Positions 10,604 through 22,700 of a stretch of 64,000 nucleotides of DNA are shown in pieces (position 1 is the stretch's first letter; each line of letters starts with the position of its first letter). The position numbers and the translations under genes are program-made. Source of the DNA: Malania oleifera (Eukaryota; Streptophyta; Magnoliopsida; Santalales; Ximeniaceae); NCBI RefSeq assembly GCF_029873635.1, contig NC_080420.1, positions 35,176,231-35,240,230 on the forward strand. Reading direction: 5' to 3'. The notes beneath the pieces were generated by a model. It ran no database searches. It saw only the letters and a program-made list of their open reading frames with translations, and was not told the DNA's origin.

Positions 10604-13600
10604 CTACGTACCATCCGAAAATAACTGCGGGTACTTCTGGCGTATCTCTGACTCTAACTCCCATGAAGCTTCCTCCACTGCATGGTTACGCCATAATACA
10701 TTCACTAGCGGTATTTCTCTATTCCGTAATTGCTGAACTTTCCGATCTAATATCAGTACTGGTACCTCCTCATATGATAAAACCTCACTGATCTCTAGAG
10801 GTTTATAACTCAGCACATGCGAAGGATCCGACACGTACTTTCTCAGCACCGAGACGTGAAACACGTCCTGAACTCTGGATAGTGTTGGAGGTAAAGCCAC
10901 TCGATAAGCAACCGAACCTATCCTTTTCAGGACTTCAAAAGGCCCGATATACCGAGGACTTAACTTCCCCTTCTTTCCAAACCTCATCATCCCTTTCATC
11001 GGAGCGATCTTAAGAAAAGCCATATCCCCTACCTCAAATCCAGCTCTCGACGACGAGTATCAGCATAACTCTTTTGTCGACTCTGAGCTGCCTTGATTCT
11101 TTCCTTGATCAACTCGACTTTTGCCGAGGCCTGCTGAAACCAGTTCCGGACCCGATACCTGCCGCTCACCTTCTTGATCCCAGAACAACGGAGATTGACA
11201 CCGGCAACCATACAGTGCCTCATAAGGTGCCATCTCTATGCTAGCCTGGTAATTGTTATACGCAAATTCGACAAGCGGTAGATACCGTATCCAACTATTA
11301 CCAAAATCCAGTACACAAGCTCGCAGCATATCCTCCAACCTCTGAATAGTCCTCTCAGACTGTCAATCCTTCTGCGGGTGGAAAGATGTATTGAACGTCA
11401 GTTGTGATCCCAAGGCATCTTGTAGACTCTTACAGAAACGAGACGTAAAACGAGGATCTCGGTCTGAAACAACAGAAACAGGAACACCGTGTAGTCGTAC
11501 AATCTCCTGCACGTATAGCTCTGCCAGCCTACTCAGAGAATAGCTGACTTTGATTGGTATAAAATGTGCGGTCTTTGTCAATCAATCTACTACAACCCAT
11601 ATAGCATTCTGCCCATGTACCCCCGTAGGTAATCCTGTCACAAAATCCATCGAAACATGCTCCTACTTCCACTCGAGGATGACAAGTGGCTGAAGTGGTC
11701 CTATTGGCCTCTGGTGCTCCGTTTTGACCCGTTGACAAGTCAAACATTGCTCTACAAAACGGGCGATCTCTCTTTTCATGCAAGACCACCAGAAAGATTC
11801 CCTCAAATCCCGGTACATCTTCGTGCTATTAGGATGCACAGTGTAGAGCGAACGGTGTGCCTCTTCTAGAATGACCCGTTTAATCACAGCATCATTCAGT
11901 ACACACACTCTGTTGCGAAATCTCAATATCCCGTCGCCTGAGATACTGAAATCTGGCTTCAACTCATTTTGAACTTCTTCCATAACCTCAACTAACTCTG
12001 GATCCTCTTTCTGCGCCATACGAATCCTCTCTTGTAAGGTCGGCTGCACCACCAAGTTGGCAAGAACAGCCTGATGATTCCTTTCTACCACTTCCAAGCC
12101 CAACCTTTCCAGGTCCATACAACTCTGATGCTGAACCCCTACTGCTGAGACCGACGCATCAATAGACTTCCAACTCAGAGCATCAGCCATCACATTAGCC
12201 TTTCCTGGGTGATAGCTAATAACAGAGTCGTAGTCTTTTATCAACTCGAGCCACCTGCGTTGTCTCATGTTCAGTTCTTTCTGGGTGAAAAAGTACTTAA
12301 GACTTTTATGATTGGTAAAAATCTCGCACCTCTCATCATACAAATAATGCCTCTAGATTTTCAATACAAACACTACCGCTGCTAATTCCATATCATGCGT
12401 CGGGTAGTTCTTCTCGTATTCTTTAAGTTGACGAGAAGCTTAAGCAATTACTCTGCCCTATTGCATTAGAACACAGCCAAAACCCTTCTTAGAGGCATCA
12501 CTGTATATAACGAATCCGTCATCTCCAAAAGGAATGGTTAGGACTGGATTAGTAACCAGCCGCCTTTTCAGCTCTTGGAAACTCCGCTCGCAATCTTCAG
12601 TCCAATCGTACTTCACGTTCTTTCTCGTGAGTCGTGTCAAAGGACCTGCTTACTTTGTCCTGTTGCATTAGAACATAGCCAAGACCCTTCTTAGACGCAT
12701 CACTGTATATAACGAATCCGTCGTCCCCATAAGGAATGGTCAGGACTGGAGCAGTAACCAGCTGCCTTTTCAGCTCTTGGAAACTCCGCTCGCAATCTTT
12801 AGTCCAATCGTACTTCACGTCCTTTCTCGTGAGTCGTGTCAAAGGACTTGCTAAACTAGAGAACCTTTGTACAAAACGACGGTAGTAGCCTGCAAGACCC
12901 AGAAAACTTTTGACTTCCTGAACATTCTTTGGCCTCGCCCACTCCACTACTGCCTCTATCTTACTCGGGTCCACCGATACACCTTCCTTGGACACTACGT
13001 GACCAAGAAATGCAATATGCTCTAACCAGAACTCACACTTCTTCAGTTTGACATATAATCTCTTATCCCTAAGCATTTGCAAAACCAACCTCAAATGAAC
13101 TTCATGCTCTGCAGTGCTCTTAGAATACACTAGGATGTCATCAATAAATACCATGAAGAACCAGTCTAAATATTCATGAAAGACCCTGTTCATCAGATTC
13201 ATAAATGCTGCAGGTGCATTAGTCATACCAAAAGGCATAACCATAAATTCAAAATGACCATACTGGGTTCGAAATACAGTTTTTGAGACGTCCTCCGCTT
13301 TCACCTTCAACTGGTAATACCCAGATCGTAGGTCAATCTTGGAGAAAACTTGTGTGCCCCGAAGTTGGTCAAACAAATCATCGATCCTGGGTAGTGGATA
13401 TTTATTCTTTATTGTTACTTTATTCAGTTCTCGGCAGTCGACGCACATCTTTATCGACCCATCCTTCTTCTTCACAAATAACATCGGTGCTCCCCAAGGA
13501 GAAACACTAGGTCTAATGTACCCCTTGTCAAGCAGCTTTTGAAGTTGTTCCTTCAATTCTCTCAAATCAGCTGGAGCCGTTCGATGAGCTTTCGATATTG

Positions 13601-13919
13601 GCGTCGTACCTGGAGCTAATTCTATGGCAAATTCCACCTCACAGTCTGGAGGTAATCCTGGTAAGTCCTCTAGAAACACGTTAAGGAACTCGCGCACTAC
13701 AGCAATCATCTCCAATTCCCGTTCTTCTACTGGCGTGTCTTTCACAAATGCCAGATATCCTTGGCACCCTTTAAGGAGTAATCTTCTAGCTTGCATAGCA
13801 GAATGGATGTGTGGTGTAGAACGCACACATGATCCAAGGAACTGAAATTCCTGCTTTCTTGGCGGTCTAAACAACACCTCTCTCATGTGGCAATCAATAC
13901 TGGCGTAACCGGCAAACAA
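10604..13919 (-). pseudogene. Gypsy pol: protease remainder, RT, RNase H, integrase, chromodomain-like tail
   Basis: Reading down the minus strand: the RT has the conserved [20 protein letters not shown] and [12 protein letters not shown] blocks and an intact [10 protein letters not shown] catalytic motif near 13117-13149. RNase H follows ([11 protein letters not shown]). The integrase has an HHCC finger (HRSLYTVHP...CLTCQRVK, about 11700-11820) and core blocks FIPIKVSYS and VSDRDPRFTS. The C-terminal region (SYEEVPVLILDRKVQQLRN...VLWRNHAVEEASWELE) resembles a Gypsy chromodomain, which supports the chromovirus call. The gene is broken by a 202-bp tandem duplication (12449-12852) that shifts the frame, and by stops in the integrase. 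It joins gag through what was one frame, now closed by a TAG at 13920 where ILGLDW would be expected. Confidence 0.88.
12449..12852. repeat. 202-bp direct tandem duplication inside Gypsy pol
   Basis: Unit 1 is 12449-12650 and unit 2 is 12651-12852. Both encode the RT/RNase H junction ([24 protein letters not shown]). I count about 16 differences over 202 bases. The length is not a multiple of three, so the second copy shifts the reading frame. Confidence 0.88.
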
Positions 13920-15272
13920 CTAGTCCAACCCTAGGATAATATCAAAGCTATACATGTTGTATACCACAAGATTAACTAGTAGTATCCTCCCCTGTATTTC
14001 AATCGGGAAGTCCCAAACTACCTTGCTACACCCAACTATAGATCCAGACGGTGTAGCCACCACCAGTTCATAATCTAACAATTGCACTTCTACTTCACAC
14101 AATTTAACAAAACCTCGGGAAATAAAAGAATGTGTTGCCCCGGAATCAAATAATACTACAGCTTTATGAGAAAGCATGTAAGTGATACCTGTGACTACAT
14201 CACCAATGTTCTCTGCGTCGCCAGGTGTCAGGGAATACACCCTAGCCTGAGCGGTACCCCCTTGTTGACCACCACGCTGCGCCTGAGTATTTCCCCTATA
14301 TGGCTGTTGCGGGGCTCCACTGTTTCCCTCCATACTACAGTCTCTCGCCTGGTGCCCTTGTTTACCACACCGCATGCAAGGCCCCGCAGCCAACCAACAC
14401 TGCCCTGGGTGTCTCCTACCACACAACGAGCAACGTTGGAAAAGTACGGTGTTCTGAGATGTACCACCACTGTTCTTCGATGTACCACCACTGTTCTTCT
14501 TCCAGTTACCCTGCCTCGTCCCAGATGAAGAATTGAAAGGCGCCGACCTCTTCTTCGGGACCTGAACCTCTGCGCCCTCCAGTAGACTCTCCTCTGCCGC
14601 AGTGGCTTTATCAACCAGTGTGGCAAAGTTTTGCAACTGCAAGATTGCTGTTTGCTTACGGATCTCGCTCCTCAGACCCCTCTGAAACTTCCAAGCCTTC
14701 TTTGCTTCATCAGGAATCATGACTGGAGCAAATCGAGATAGCTCCTGGAATTTAGCAGCGTACTGCTGCACTGTTAGCGATCCCTATGTCAGATTCATGA
14801 ATTCCTCCATCTTCGCGTTTCTAATTGTGGCCGGAAAATAACGTTCAAAGAAGAGCTCTTTGAATCGGGCCCACGTCAACGCTATTGGTATCGGTCGGTG
14901 CTCTTCCATCTGCTTTACAGACACCCACCATCTTTCAGCCTCCCTTGCCAACTTGAACGTGGCGAAGGTGACTTTCTGTCTTTCAGTGCAGTTCAACACA
15001 TTTAGGATCTTCTCGATCTCCTAGATCCAATTCTCAGCATGAACTGGATCTGCACTGCCCATAAAAGCTGAGGGCTTCAATCTGGTGAACTGCTCAATGG
15101 AGCAACCCATCTCAGTTGTAGGATGATCTTGCCCCCTATTCGTCCGCACTACCTTAGCCATAAGTTGCTGTGCGAAGTCACGCAACACACTAGTAGAGTC
15201 ATTACCAGCCTCAGGGCCGGCACCCTCACTACTACTGCCACTCACGTTGGCCGTGATATCCCTGGATTTCAT
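13920..15272 (-). pseudogene. Gypsy gag with zinc knuckle and protease start
   Basis: Starts MKSRDITANVSG at 15272. It has a retrotransposon gag domain (AERWWVSVKQMEEH, WARFKELFFERYFP, then [14 protein letters not shown]) and a CCHC zinc knuckle [14 protein letters not shown], preceded by a cysteine-rich [12 protein letters not shown]. The protease motif [11 protein letters not shown] is intact. In-frame TAG stops replace glutamine in ENWI(Q)EIEK and NLT(Q)GSLTVQQ, consistent with CAG-to-TAG changes. Gag and pol appear to have been one continuous reading frame, as is usual in this lineage. Confidence 0.88.
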
Positions 15273-15665
15273 CCTGAAAATAATTACGAGAACCCATTAG
15301 AAAGGTAATAACCTACTCATCAACTACTACTATCACAATATAAGGTCAATTCTCCAAGTTCACATTCTTAACATTGACATACTCCATAAATTTGACATCC
15401 TCATTCTAACTCGAATTTCACCCTTCTACTAGGAAACAAAATCGTCAATGGATTGCCTTGATTTTCTGAACCTTTCGACTGATCCAGAAAAACACAAAAG
15501 TCTATCAATGAATTTTCGTCTCCAGATATACAAAGCAAAATCTAAGGTCTTATCCTTGTCCTATACTCTGGTATATTCTAGACTATTACAACTAGCAACT
15601 TCTTTGTTTAGCACATATCCCTAACCAGGCAGCATGAATCAAATCATACTTCCGACTGGCTACGG
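15273..15665 (-). other. Untranslated leader of the Gypsy element
   Basis: About 390 bases between the gag start and the primer site, without coding signal. This is the packaging leader position. Confidence 0.6.
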
Positions 15666-15677
15666 GCTCTGATACCA
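15666..15677 (-). promoter_or_regulatory. Primer binding site, initiator tRNA-Met type
   Basis: On the minus strand the sequence TGGTATCAGAGC lies two bases inside the 5' LTR. It matches the complement of the 3' end of plant initiator tRNA-Met, the usual primer of many plant LTR elements. Confidence 0.88.
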
Positions 15678-15679
15678 AC

Positions 15680-17667
15680 TGTAACAACCCGGCCCTTTAA
15701 ACGAACCCAAGTGGCGACTGAACATACGGAATACCTGTATCTAATAAACATGCACGAACAACCCGCCCTAAACAAGGACAAACGGGTGTAACACATACAT
15801 AACTGGGATATAAATGTTGCGGAAAAACGTAAACATCCATCGAGATTTCCTATTAGACATATATCAGAATTTACTAACTGTAACGTCAAATACAAACGTC
15901 CATACTTAGAACATCACCAGTTCTTACAATCTCCCAAAAAGGTACTCCGAATAAGTCTATTACACAAATAAAATACTTACGTAATCAAAACTCAAAACAA
16001 ACTCCCTAGTCCCTCCAAGCAACTAGGACCGACGTCCAGAAGGACCTGAAAACAATGGTTGTATAATGGGGTGAGACACCCCTCAGTAAGGAAGAAAGTG
16101 TTACAACAGTGTGTAACTGCATATATGCACATTTTCATACAAACTCATACGTTTGAAACATTTGTTTATAATACTGTATCGTATAACATTTATCTGCACA
16201 TCAAGTATTTAAATCATGCATATGAATATTAGAACAACTATCAGCTTGTCATACATGTATTGCTTATTTACCTTGTGGCACGGGTTGTGCACTGATATCT
16301 TCAACAATGCCCTGTTCGTGCAGGCATATGTCAAGTATTTATATATAGTCCGACTGCCCCCATCTGGTTTATTATTTCACCAGTGGTTTCATTACACTTG
16401 CTAGCCGACTATCTATGTACCCAAACTGATTTTAAACATGAATGGTTGCACTGTACCCTTCCAGCTGAGGAATATTCCCTGCCATTTGGAGTATCTTTCA
16501 ACCCCTATTACTGAAGCTTTTTCAACTTCTTACACTGGAGTATCTTTCAACCCTTATTACTGGAGTATCTTTCAACTCCTTTAATAGCAAGCTGTGGTTC
16601 CATTTATCATATATACAATTTATAACAAAATATAGTAACCTGTGCAATTCCAGTATTTTCACAAATTCAAATGATCACATCGGGTTCAAACCGGCGCCTA
16701 TCCACTCGGTTTACCCCTTTTCACAAATAAAGCTCGGTGTATCACTAGCCTCTGTTTTCCGCATACTCAATATAACAAATTGGAACTTCGTTCCCATAAT
16801 CTATATCAATAGTATAGAAAATTCATACGTATCCATTTCAACATATATCACACGAGTTTAATCCAAAAATCCGCTAAATGATATAAATCTAGTAAATATC
16901 ATTTGAAAGGAAAAGTAAAGGATTCAAGCATCTCTTATTACAATATAAATGCAAATAAGTGATTTTCATAAGGTTTGGAGATCATATGCCAAAATCCTCG
17001 TTTTTACCAAAAATCGTAAAATCGTAAAACCGACATTTCTACTTGGTAGAATTTAGCAAATAAGTAGTTAAATCATACATATTAATATAAACTAGCTTTT
17101 TAGCGGTTTAGTTTTCCAAAAATGCTGTTGTAATCAAATTCCCCTTACCTTAAACCCGGAAATAAAGACACGAATGGTTTGGTCCAAAACAACGACCTTG
17201 GATCCTCGAAACCTAAAAACCACAGAATATTACCTCACTGCAATCTCGACTACTATACAAATACCTGATCGAAATCGGAATCAGATCCTTACCTTGATTT
17301 TTGAGGAAAACCCGAAAATCTTCTAAACAACGATCTGATCCGCTATAGTTGTAGAGTTTCTCCTTCTGATCCACGCAGGAACCTTCGATCGTCGAAACGG
17401 ACGACGAACAGCAAAGGATCTTAGAGAGAGAGAGAGAGAAAATGAGAGAGAGAATGAGAGAATTTATAGAATAAAACTTAACTTAGCATTTAAGTAATCT
17501 AAATAAATATCTCCTCCAAGATATTTATATACAAATATCTCAAAATAACTCCTTTCAAAATATCTTCTCCAAAATATCACCTCCAAAATATCTCTTTATT
17601 TATTTAGTTATTTATTTATTATTCATTATTATTATTAATTTTTTTTTTCCAGGGTTGGGTTACTACA
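15680..17667 (-). repeat. 5' LTR of the intron-1 Gypsy element
   Basis: 1988 bp and colinear with 8361-10363. A minus-strand TATAAATTCTCTC near 17455-17468 is a likely core promoter. The terminal (ATT)n tract is shorter than in the other LTR. Confidence 0.92.
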
Positions 17668-17998
17668 CTATCTGTCTATGCATTTGTGTTTGTTCCTTGC
17701 TTATTACTGAAATGGAGAACATAGTAAGATGTAGGATATTTGTGTGCTCTTGACTGTGTCAATAGTTTGTTCTCAAGTCAAAGAGCTTGAATGGATTTTG
17801 GGTTCAATTTATAAACCTTTGATTTGAACGCTTGGTTGTTCTCATTTGCAATGTCATTTAAGATTCAGATCCAGTAGGCTGACTAGCTGAGATTTAGTAC
17901 AAGTTTTGGTCTTTGAATCCTAACATTCCATGTTATACATTTAGTGATTTTGCATCATTCACTATACTCAGATTCTTACATGCATTCTTATTTTGCAG
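17668..17998 (+). other. Intron 1, right part, and 3' splice acceptor
   Basis: Begins with the second CTATC copy of the Gypsy target duplication and ends with a pyrimidine-rich acceptor (TTCTTATTTTGCAG) directly before the first secure exon at 17999. Confidence 0.75.
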
Positions 17999-19750
17999 AG
18001 CCAAATTAGTGGATTTGAAGCATCACATGGTCATTCTGAACCTAGAACTTGTTCTGGGAAGAAACCACTTAAAAGTTGCAAGATGAAAGGGAGTCTTGAT
18101 AATATTGTTCTCATTGACGTTGACAGTGATAATTTCCATAATATTATTGTCATCGATGTTCCTGATTCTTTGAAGCAGAAATTGCGAGGTTCAAGGGTGC
18201 GGAGAGAGAGCTCAAAATTTCCATTGCGAAGTGTAATTAGCATTGATGATGATGGAAGCTCTGACGACGACTGTCAGGGAATTGGTGCAGAAGGTGCTGG
18301 CAACTTATGTGATGATGCCTCTTCAAGCAAGAGATCTTGTCCTGCTTCCAACCATTTCCAGGACCCTGCAGATTCAGTTGGTGATGAATGCCAGTTCATC
18401 CATGAAAGAAATTCCCCATTGAATTTATCAAAGTGCAAACGTACCTATTCTGGGAAACTTCCCTCGCGAAATCGTTATGGTTTAGATTCTGAGTCTCAGA
18501 GTGGTTCATCTGAAAGTGATTGCTCTGATTGTGAGGTGACACTTCGTGAACAATGGGAAAATGCTTCATTGAAGAGAAAATACGACTTCTGTAATGGTCA
18601 GACAATTTTGGAGGATCAAGCTGGTGCTTCTAGCTCCCACACTGCTGCATGCCAAAATGCTGAAGATGAGAATTCCCCTGAAAAACATCCAGAAACTGCC
18701 GTATGTTCTAATTCAAGTAATGTAAATTATGAAGAGAAGTCTTCCTTTGTTAAATCTGGCGGTGGCAACTTTAACGGTACCCCTCCCAATTTTGCTACAA
18801 GGAGTCCTGAAGATTTCAATCACAAGTCAATGGAAGAAACGCAAGATGTCCACGACAGAGCAGAGAATTGTGCAGAATATCCCCCATTTAACTTTCCAGA
18901 ATGGCAAACTTATGAGCCTTTTGATCATGGTGGCACTGGCACAATGTTTTGTGAAAAACAAGAACAATGCTCCCAACAACCTTCTTCTTGGTCAGATCAA
19001 GAACAGGTGCATGCAAGATCTTTTTTTCAGGCTAAGAGATGGAACTTGTCAGAAGAACCTTGTTTATTTGATCGCGCTCCCAGTCTGAGCATACCCATTG
19101 ATCATGGAAAAGCTAATGTTCTGGATGAAGAGGTGACTCAATGTGAGAGGAACTGTTCAATTGAGACAAAGATTGATTGTGAAACAGTCTTTTCCAAGGA
19201 TAAAGATGAAGAGTTTCAGGAGGTGCCTTCTGATTGCAATGTTTTCTGTACAAAGGAATCAAAAGACAAAAGAAGTAGTTTCATGGAAAAAGAGAAAGCA
19301 GTTTCTGAGGAATTCTCATTTTCAGCTCAACCATCGGTTGAAAAACTGGTTCATCATGGTGTAGCTTGTGAAGATAGAGTTGGAATTGTGCTTGAAAATA
19401 TGTCTGGATGCAAGACTCAATCACAAGGCAATTTAGATGTTGAAAACAATGAGGCTAACTCCCAAGAGAAAGTGAAATCCAATTATGAGAAACCATATTT
19501 TTGCAACAATCGATCTGATGAATCACAGGCTAAATGGGGGAGATCTAGGTTGGTGGATGTGAAAGAACCAATTATTGAATCTATTTGTGACAGTCAACTG
19601 CAAGACAGATTTCATTCTCAAGACGGTGAAGGTACATATTCTGTTCAGAGTTGCATAATCAATGAACGAGAAAAGATAAAGGAAACTGCCGAGTACAAAA
19701 AGGCAGTGGAAGAAGAGTGGGCATCCAGGCAGCGGCAGTTACAAATTCAG
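17999..19750 (+). CDS. J-domain gene, large N-terminal coding exon
   Basis: 584 codons from an AG acceptor to the donor CAG|GTTTTG. The reading frame stays open 45 bases into the intron and then stops, so an unspliced product would end at 19795. The exon is rich in Ser, Asp, Glu and Asn and has no recognised catalytic domain. It ends in EEEWASRQRQLQIQ, the start of the coiled coil continued in the next exon. The GTTTTG donor is weak by consensus. Confidence 0.88.
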
Positions 19751-22700
19751 GTTTTGCACTTAATTTTCTTGTATATTGTTTCTGTGCAGCCTTAATTTTC
19801 TTGATGGCTGTGAATATTGATTCTCTGCAGTATTGCTCCACTTGTGAGTATAAATTGTATTACAGGGCTGCATGATTGACAAATTTCTTTATCCTGCACT
19901 TTTAATTGTTAGTGGTGGGTGAGTGAAGTAGGCTTTTTTTATTTTAGCTATTCCTCTTTATACGTATTTGTGAACTTTTTGCAGTTATGAGGGCACATAA
20001 ATGGTAAAATTAAGCAGCTCAATATATGAGCATGACCGCAATTGTAGTTGTGTAAACATAATTATCTGTGGTAATTCTGTTTTGCAAATTGGTATTTAAG
20101 CTTGCCTGGGATTCTATAATTACTAGAAAAGTGCCCGTGCTTCCCGCCAAGGTCAAACTAATAAACTCAAACTTGCTCAGATTTACTAAATCGTGTACCT
20201 GTCCATCAGCGTATTGGTTCCCTCCAAACTCGCTCGGGTCAACAAAATCCAAAAAAGACGCACTACGTGTCAGCATCTAAGGACTCAAAACCCACTTTTA
20301 AATATGCCACGCATCAGCCTCTAGATGCACCTCAACCCATGGTTTTAAATCGCGGTAGCGGGTCGCATAACGTAACGGTAACAGGTGTAACGGGAAGCAG
20401 GAGTAGTGGATGTTACATAATGGGAAGTGGGTGTAACGGCCGTGAATTTTTTTGAAGCATGCACAACCTTGTGCATATTAGCGTACTTGCATGTTTTAAG
20501 CTTTTGGCCATTCTTAGAAAGGGTTTTAGTGTATTTTGGACCCTTTAGTTCGAGTAACTAAGTTATTTGGTAAGGGTAACAAGTTTACATTTGTTTTAAA
20601 CCATCATTGATAGAAAATTACGTGTGTGTGCGTATTTATACTTCTCATTGTTCTTATCTGTGATAAATTCTTATGTGTGCTAAATGAATTAATAAAATAA
20701 AATACATTATACACTCCATTAATCTATTAGACACATAAGACATACGAATAATATAAATATAAAATAGCTAGAAAAGAAAAAAGGTTGAAGTTGAAAAATA
20801 AAGAACATAAATATCACATTACTAATATTATTAAAAAAAAAAATTCCTAACAAGTTAGTATTTTGAAATTGTTAATTAATGCATCTATTGTGAGTATCTA
20901 AAGAAAAAGTAAATTTTGTATCATTGTCATCCTCATTATAATTTTTCCCCCTCTTGCCACTTGGTATATTGAGAATGATATATGAAAGAGAGAGAAAAAG
21001 TGAGAAGAAAAAGTAAAAAATAAAATATTTTTTTGGTGTAATAGTCCTGCAGCGGTTACGTAATGGCCGTAGCGGCCTTTACGTAATGGTCGTGGTCCGT
21101 AACGGCCACTACGGCCGTGATTTTTCTTCCCACCAATTTCGCAGTGTGTAACGGTATCGGTAACCCAAAAAACCTTTACGTAATGGCGTTACATAACGGT
21201 TGCGGCCTTTATTTAAAACCATGCCTCAACCCAACTTTAATATAGTTTTAGATTCTTGTTTCCTGAGCAATATTAACCTATAAAAGATCTTTGGGGGGTA
21301 GTGAGCTGATTTGGAGTTAGATTGTGGGACATTCGTTCTGCATCAGGAACTGAAGTGTGACTTGGAAGCAGTAATCTAATTGTCCTCACATTTATAGCTA
21401 AATATGTTGTCAATATATATATAGATACATATATTTTTTGTTTGCCGAATACTGAAGCTTATGCACTCATTGGCATGCATTTAAACCTTACTGTAGAACA
21501 GAACCATTTGTTAATTTTTTCGAGAAAATGCTTTGTAAATTATGATGATGACATTTACACGAGAAAGGGAGTTGCCAACGGGAGACACAAAAGTATGGAA
21601 AAGGGAAAAAAATGATGTATGCATGAACATTGTGTCTCATACAGGGCTATCTTTATGTGTGCACAATATTTGTGCTGTATTAACCCTTAAAGAATGGGTT
21701 TAAAATTTTTTTGATGCATGAAAGTTAATTTAATAGAAGAGCATGTGTAAAATCAAGTAGAGTGGAAATAGAGCATTCATGTAGTTGACCCCGAGTGGTT
21801 GAGACCTAGGCTTAGTAGTAATTTAGATTATTGTTGGGAGCAAGGAATTCACATTTTGGATTTGTGTAGATTATGAGAAAATATAGTTTAAAATTATCCA
21901 CACAATTTCAAAGTCCCAAAATCCATGATCCCAAATACTACCTTATATAATTTTTGGAATATTGAAAACTAGATATAAAAATGAAAACTGTTTTGCACAA
22001 CTAAACAAGTTTATTTCCTACATTTTAATACGAATCTTGAAAACATAAAAAATAGGCTGGAATTTTTATAACTCCTTGGAAAATTAAAAATGGAAAATGG
22101 AGAATATTTTCCACAACTAAACAAGTCCTTAGCTTTCCAAATAAAAGCAATAAAAAGGAAAGGGTCAGCTAGGGACATGGACCAAAAGAAAGAATGAGGG
22201 AAGTGCAAGAGAAATGCTAGAAGTGCCTAAAGGCCATATCTTGGCATTTTGCCTACAAGAAGATGGAAAGGGAAAAAAAAATCAGGCATATGCAAGAGCA
22301 CCCTAAGATCAGCAGTTATTTCTTTTAAACTCTTTTTAAAATGGAAACTCCAAAAAATATCACTGTGAATACATTGAATTGCTGAGCAGAGATGGTGACT
22401 CCCTCCTCTCAGTGGAGCCCAGCTTCAAGTCCTCAAGCATGGCGAAACCAACTTCGAGCTCCACCCAAAATCTATCCCTAGTCTCCTGTAGCATCAATCG
22501 TCTCCCTGCGCTGGTTTCTGGATTGAAAGCAAACCATTGTCCTATTCCTTCACGACCACTTCACATTGACTCTCCCAAAATTCCCAACGAAAAATGCAAA
22601 TCACCAGGATTCTTCCCCGCACTGACTACTTCCCTTTATTCTTCTTACAGCCTTCGTCTACATCAAAAACTCTCACTAATCCTTCACTGTCCTCTGACCA

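Larger units (their letters stand above)
8361..17667 (-). mobile_element. Complete Ty3/Gypsy (Tekay/Del-like chromovirus) element, antisense in intron 1
   Basis: Two ~2-kb LTRs (8361-10363 and 15680-17667) flank gag and pol. Both LTRs begin TGTAAC and end TTACTACA, and a 5-bp duplication CTATC flanks the whole element (8356-8360 and 17668-17672). On the minus strand the order is 5' LTR, initiator-Met-type primer site, gag with zinc knuckle, protease, RT, RNase H, integrase, chromodomain-like tail, polypurine tract, 3' LTR. Stops and a 202-bp duplication inactivate it. Over the first ~245 bases the LTRs differ at about 14 positions by eye, so it is not a very recent insertion. It interrupts the host gene intron in opposite orientation. 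Confidence 0.93.

Noticed and set aside
17993-17998. TTG at 17993 as the start codon of the J-domain protein
   Set aside because: TTGCAG is the splice acceptor of intron 1. Non-ATG initiation is not needed.
19751-19795. Continuation of the large J-domain exon to the stop at 19795 as a single-exon 600-residue protein
   Set aside because: The frame beyond 19750 encodes a hydrophobic tail (LHLIFLYIVSVQP) unlike the acidic/coiled-coil protein, and a GT donor with an in-phase downstream coiled-coil exon explains the gene better. Kept only as a possible read-through form.
22011-22208. Minus-strand 65-codon open frame
   Set aside because: No recognised motif, in AT-rich intron, no supporting splice or start context.
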